A stretch of DNA of 64,000 nucleotides from Stenotrophomonas pavanii. Lineage in GTDB: Bacteria; Pseudomonadota; Gammaproteobacteria; Xanthomonadales; Xanthomonadaceae. Of this stretch, positions 60,515 to 64,000 are shown one piece after another. The position numbers and the translations under genes were made by a program. The notes beneath the pieces were generated by a model that saw nothing but the letters and a program-made list of their open reading frames with translations, searched no databases and was not told the DNA's origin. The stretch covers positions 521,652 to 585,651 of the forward strand of contig NZ_FNFQ01000002.1 of the NCBI RefSeq assembly GCF_900101175.1. Reading direction: 5' to 3'. Within the stretch, counting starts at the first letter, position 1. Every line of letters starts with the position of its first letter.

Positions 60515-62038
60515 TCACCGCGGCGGACCGAACCAGCGTTCCAGCGAGGACGCCAGCCCCGACGCATCGCCGCCGGCATCGCAGGCCCAGGCGACGACAC
60601 CGTCGGGGCGGACCAGCACGGCGCCCAGTCCCAGCGTGTCGCGCGCCGTGCACATCACGCAGGTGACCGACCGCTGCCAGCGCTCACTGATCGGGCCGAG
60701 CGAATCGCCGGTATCGAGCCCCAGCAGCACGCCCTGCCCTGCACGCAGCAGCTCTCCCATGCGGCGGCCATCGGCCAGATGGACGTCAGGCACGCTTCGG
60801 CCAACCCACGGGTGGCCGCCGTCGAACACCGGTGGCTGCGCCACGCCCCACAACCGCTCGGCGAGATAGGTGGCACCGTCGCCGGTCGCGGCCAGGTCGG
60901 CGATCACCGCCGCCAGCGCGCGCGACCCGGGGCCCGGCCGCATCAACGCCACCTGCGCACGCGACCAGTCGAGCACCCGGGCGCCGATCGGATGGCGCTC
61001 AGCCTGATAGCTGTCCAACAGCCCCTCCGCCACGTCGCCTCGCAGCACGGCCGCCAGCTTCCACCCCAGGTTCATCGCATCGCCGATGCCGAGGTTCAGC
61101 CCTTGCCCGCCCAACGGCGAATGCATGTGCGCCGCATCACCGGCCAACAGCACGCGGCCGCTGCGATAGGCCGTGGCTTGGCGCGCGGCATCGGTCCATG
61201 TGGTGGCCAGATGCACCGCGGTGATCGTTGCCTGGCGACCGGACACCCGCCGCACCAGCGCCTGGGCGGCGTGCAGGTCCAGTGGCAGGCGGTGGCCTGC
61301 ACCACCGTCGAAATCGGCCAGCGCCAGCATGCCCGGCGGGTTGAAATTGCACATGCCATGTTCGGTGAACTGACGCCCCGGGGTGAGCACCGACGGGTCC
61401 TCCAGTTCGACCTGCAGCGTGTGCCCGGTGAACTCCGGCGCCGTCCCTGCGAACACGAACCCCGATTGCTTGCGTACCGTGCTGCGGGCGCCATCGCAAC
61501 CGACCAGCCATCGCCCCCGCATCAGCCCGCGAGCGGTCTGCACCTCCATCTGTGCTTCGCGTGCGTGCACCGCCTGCACCGTGCAGCCCCGCTCGATCTG
61601 CACACCCAGTGACGCTGCGCGCTCGGCCAGCACCGCCTCCAGCGACTGCAGCTCCACCGCCATCTGGGTGGGTACCGGGGTCGGCAGGCGATCACGCCAG
61701 CGCCCGCTGTCCACGTCATCCAGGGCGAAAGGAATGCCGGCGAAGTGGCCTCCCAGCGGCCGCGGTTGCGCCAGCCAATGGGCGGTGCCGGGCGGCGGTG
61801 CGCCCTTGTCCGGCTTCAGCACCTGGCGGGCCGCGACCGCGTCCAGCAGGCCGCGCCGATCCAGCGCTTCCAGCGTGGGCGCGTTCAAGCCGCGCAGGCC
61901 AAAGGGCAGGCGCTTCAGCGTTGCATCGGGCGACTCAGCCTGCTCCAGCAGCAGGACCGAACAGCCGGCTTGGGCCAGCTCGCAGGACAGGAACAGGCCG
62001 ACCGGGCCGGCCCCGGCGACGACGACGTCGTACAACAT
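60515..62038 (-). CDS. FAD-dependent aromatic monooxygenase (PheA/TfdB family)
   Basis: A 507-residue flavoprotein hydroxylase using NAD(P)H and O2. It has the Rossmann motif VVVAGAGPVGLFLSCELAQAG at the start, DG motif VGCDGARSTVR, and the FAD ribityl site VLLAGDAAHMHSPLGGQGLNLGIGDAMNL. The C-terminal thioredoxin-like part ends GLGAVLVRPDGVVAWA. The substrate may be a phenol, polyketide or drug such as rifampicin or tetracycline; this cannot be told. Divergent from a TetR gene that likely represses it. Confidence 0.9.
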   Translation of the reverse strand: MLYDVVVAGAGPVGLFLSCELAQAGCSVLLLEQAESPDATLKRLPFGLRGLNAPTLEALDRRGLLDAVAARQVLKPDKGAPPPGTAHWLAQPRPLGGHFAGIPFALDDVDSGRWRDRLPTPVPTQMAVELQSLEAVLAERAASLGVQIERGCTVQAVHAREAQMEVQTARGLMRGRWLVGCDGARSTVRKQSGFVFAGTAPEFTGHTLQVELEDPSVLTPGRQFTEHGMCNFNPPGMLALADFDGGAGHRLPLDLHAAQALVRRVSGRQATITAVHLATTWTDAARQATAYRSGRVLLAGDAAHMHSPLGGQGLNLGIGDAMNLGWKLAAVLRGDVAEGLLDSYQAERHPIGARVLDWSRAQVALMRPGPGSRALAAVIADLAATGDGATYLAERLWGVAQPPVFDGGHPWVGRSVPDVHLADGRRMGELLRAGQGVLLGLDTGDSLGPISERWQRSVTCVMCTARDTLGLGAVLVRPDGVVAWACDAGGDASGLASSLERWFGPPR

Positions 62039-62085
62039 GGGAATTCCCTGTGAGCGCCGGACCGGCACTCTCGCGTCGCCAATGT

Positions 62086-62098
62086 TACACTCGGTGTA
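62086..62098. promoter_or_regulatory. Candidate TetR operator TACAC-TCG-GTGTA
   Basis: A perfect 5+3+5 inverted repeat in the 81-base gap between the monooxygenase and the TetR gene, with TTACAC repeated a few bases after (62101-62106). It is the most likely site of the adjacent repressor. Confidence 0.5.
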
Positions 62099-62119
62099 CG
62101 TTTACACAAGCCAACCGCC

Positions 62120-62764
62120 ATGACCCCGCCCCAAGGCCGTCGCGAGCAACGCAAGGCACAGACCCGACAGGCAATTTCCGATGTCGCCACCGCGCTGATC
62201 ATCCGGCGTGGCTTCGAGGCGGTGTCGATGTCCGAGATCGCCGAGGCCGCCGGAGTCTCGCGCAAGACGGTCTTCAACTATTTCGCCAGCAAGGAGGACC
62301 TGGTATTCGACCGCGACGAGGAGGCGCGCGCGTTGCTGCGCGAGGGCATGACGGCGCGCCGCGGCATGGCCCCGCTGGCCGCCTTCCAGGCGCTGGTGCG
62401 GGAGCTGCTCGACAGCGGCCATCCCCTGTTGCGGATCAATGCCGGTGCAGCGACCTTCTGGGCCACGGTGGCCGGCAGCCCGGCCTTGGTGGCACATGCA
62501 CGACGGCTGCAGGCACAGCTGGCCGACGACCTCGCGCAGTTGATGGCCAGCGCCGTCGGGCGGCCGGCGGATGACGCCGAGGCACGCCTGGGCGCAGCCA
62601 TGCTGCTGGCGTCGATGGCGGCCGCCTATCAGAGTGGACTGGCCAGCCAGCAGAGGGGCGAGGATCCGCGCCAAGCGATGCTGCAGCTGATCGTGCGCGG
62701 TGGCACCGGCGTGCTGGTGGCCTTGGCCGGCACCCCCTATACCGACCCGGGCCTGCGTCCATAG
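62120..62764 (+). CDS. TetR family transcriptional regulator
   Basis: A 214-residue repressor. The N-terminal helix-turn-helix is clear: RQAISDVATALIIRRGFEAVSMSEIAEAAGVSRKTVFNYFASKEDLVF. The C-terminal helices form the ligand domain. It is divergent from the FAD monooxygenase, the usual arrangement for a repressor of a degradation enzyme, and shares a short palindrome in the gap. Confidence 0.93.
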   Translation: MTPPQGRREQRKAQTRQAISDVATALIIRRGFEAVSMSEIAEAAGVSRKTVFNYFASKEDLVFDRDEEARALLREGMTARRGMAPLAAFQALVRELLDSGHPLLRINAGAATFWATVAGSPALVAHARRLQAQLADDLAQLMASAVGRPADDAEARLGAAMLLASMAAAYQSGLASQQRGEDPRQAMLQLIVRGGTGVLVALAGTPYTDPGLRP

Positions 62765-62796
62765 CGCATTCGGGGGATAGGCCCCGAAGCGTTGCA

Positions 62797-62815
62797 AATG
62801 CTAATCTTTCTCATT
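62797..62815 (+). promoter_or_regulatory. Fur-box-like site
   Basis: AATGCTAATCTTTCTCATT matches 16 of 19 bases of the AATGATAATCATTATCATT-type Fur consensus and sits 22 bases before the start of the TonB-dependent receptor gene. Flanking GCA...TGC extends the dyad. Confidence 0.65.
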
Positions 62816-62837
62816 TGCAGCCCGCCCCGACCCCCTC

Positions 62838-64000
62838 ATGCCGCTTCCAACCCCGCTCAAGCACGCCCTCTGCCTGGCGCTGCCCCTTTTCCTGGCTACA
62901 CCTGCACTGGCCTCCGAGGCCTCCGCTGATGCACCGAAGGATCTGGACAAAGTGGAAGTTCGCGGCCGCGCACAGACCCTGTACCGCGCCGACGATGCCG
63001 CTGTCGGCACCCGCACCGATACTCCGCTGGAGCAGGTACCGCAGTCGATCCAGGTCGTGCCGCGTGAGCTGATCGACGACCAGGCTGCGCGCCAGGTCAC
63101 CGACCTCTACCGCAGCATCAGCGGGATCAGCTTCTTCAGCTATGCCGGCGTCACCCTGCGCGGGTTCCGCCAGGAAAACGTGCTCTACGACAGCCTGCGC
63201 GGTGATCCCTATGCAGGCTTCTCGGTGCCGCAACTGTTCAACATCGAACGCGTGGAAGTGCTGAAGGGCCCGGCCGGTGCGCTGTACGGCGGTGGTGATG
63301 CGGGCGGTGTCATCAACTACGTGACGCGCAAGCCCAGGGCCACCGCCGAACGCCGCATCGAACTGCAGGCAGGCGACAAGGACTTCCGCGCAGGATCGAT
63401 AGAAGGCACCGGCCCGCTGAATGCCAGCGGCAGCATCCGCTATCGCGCCGGCCTGTATGCCGACACCGAGCAGGGCGTGCGCTGGAATGCCGACAGCGAA
63501 AGCGTGATCGGCGATGCATCACTGGCCTTCGACGTTGGCCAGACCGGCGAGCTGGTGCTGCAGTTCACCGACATCACCCAGAACCTGGGCGGCAACCGGC
63601 TGCGCGGTGTGCCGGTGAACGATGCCGGCACCTTCCTGACCGACCGGCGATGGAACCACAACGAGGCCAGTGATTTCCTCGACATGCGCGCCAGGGTCGC
63701 ACTGGCGCAGTATCGCTTCGCACCGCTCGATACGCTGGACGTGGACATTGCTGCGCGCTGGTTCAGCAACAACGAGCACCAGATGTACCACGAACCGATG
63801 GGCCTGATCGATCGTGACCGCGACGGCGTAGCCGAATGGATGACGCGCCAGCTGCGCAACCAGATTCGCGACAACGAGGCCTTCGCCGCCAGCGGCAATG
63901 CCGTATGGCGGATCAACACCGGCCGTATCGAACACAAGGTGCTGTTCGGCGCCGACGTGTACCAGCTTGACGCGGACTTCACCGCGCAGACCGCCAACAG
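62838..64000 (+). CDS. TonB-dependent siderophore receptor (start of gene, cut by window end)
   Basis: The first 387 codons of an outer-membrane receptor. Signal peptide cleaved near 25 (ALA-S), then the plug domain: VEVRGRAQ, GTRTDTPLEQVPQSIQVVPREL, ISGISFF, LRGFRQENVLYDSLR, VEVLKGPAGALYGGGDAGGVINYVTRKP. Beta strands of the barrel follow. This is typical of the FhuA/FoxA/FpvA class of ferric-siderophore receptors. A Fur-box-like site lies upstream, so iron should repress it. The C-terminal half lies beyond the window. Confidence 0.93.
   Translation, partial: MPLPTPLKHALCLALPLFLATPALASEASADAPKDLDKVEVRGRAQTLYRADDAAVGTRTDTPLEQVPQSIQVVPRELIDDQAARQVTDLYRSISGISFFSYAGVTLRGFRQENVLYDSLRGDPYAGFSVPQLFNIERVEVLKGPAGALYGGGDAGGVINYVTRKPRATAERRIELQAGDKDFRAGSIEGTGPLNASGSIRYRAGLYADTEQGVRWNADSESVIGDASLAFDVGQTGELVLQFTDITQNLGGNRLRGVPVNDAGTFLTDRRWNHNEASDFLDMRARVALAQYRFAPLDTLDVDIAARWFSNNEHQMYHEPMGLIDRDRDGVAEWMTRQLRNQIRDNEAFAASGNAVWRINTGRIEHKVLFGADVYQLDADFTAQTAN

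Overview
The window looks like a chromosomal segment of a high-GC gammaproteobacterium of the family Xanthomonadaceae, most likely Stenotrophomonas (maltophilia complex). Three things point there: many short GTAG-headed palindromes of the SMAG/REP type typical of S. maltophilia between genes; a Xanthomonadaceae-type (bacteria-killing) type IV secretion system whose VirB7 carries an extra C-terminal domain; and toxins ending in the XVIPCD secretion domain. All identifications come from reading the sequence and from family knowledge; no database search was run.

Layout. 0-7.5 kb: tRNA-Glu, a GNAT acetyltransferase, an SRAP (YedK/HMCES-like) protein, a single-domain response regulator, tRNA-Leu, a membrane GGDEF diguanylate cyclase, a soluble double-PAS chemoreceptor and an exported DUF5694-like protein. 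7.5-13.1 kb: a four-PAS GGDEF protein, Tex and a small protein. 13.1-13.9 kb: a large compound palindromic intergenic element. 13.9-22.6 kb: a metalloprotease-like membrane protein, PspC, a DUF5329 protein, the class III PHA synthase pair phaE-phaC, pssA, a DnaA-box cluster, a MATE pump, DUF2239, Nudix and DUF1249 proteins and ppsR. 22.7-32.3 kb: ppsA divergent from its regulator ppsR, an MscS channel, a nine-copy SMAG array, an Old Yellow Enzyme, an EcsC protein, orn, tadA, an HxlR/flavodoxin-fold reductase divergent pair and two GNAT enzymes.

32.5-53.0 kb is the interbacterial-competition region. A lipase effector with an XVIPCD tail follows two paralogous lipoproteins that are probably its immunity proteins. 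On the other strand lie a GH19 peptidoglycan-hydrolase effector with XVIPCD, its likely immunity gene and an exported Ala/Pro-rich protein. Then comes the whole apparatus on the minus strand in the order (small gene)-virD4-virB7-B8-B9-B10-B11-B1-B2-B3-B4-B5-B6-DUF4189 gene, with many 4-8 base overlaps that indicate operon structure. VirB4, VirB11 and VirD4 are the ATPases, VirB7/B9/B10 the core complex, VirB3/B6/B8 the inner-membrane parts, VirB2/B5 the pilus and VirB1 the wall-opening transglycosylase. VirD4 should recruit the XVIPCD effectors.

53.1-64 kb: an HD-domain protein, an MFS pump, a MerR regulator broken by a 20-bp tandem duplication beside the oxidoreductase it should control, several small membrane or lipoprotein genes, a hybrid histidine kinase, a FAD monooxygenase divergent from a TetR regulator, and the start of a TonB-dependent receptor behind a Fur-box-like site.

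Most notable: (1) the Sec signal peptide of the GH19 effector's probable immunity protein lies in a different frame from its mature domain; (2) the merR gene is inactivated by an exact 20-bp duplication; (3) a strong intrinsic terminator sits inside the T4SS operon between virB3 and virB4; (4) the lipase effector has two tandem paralogous immunity candidates.
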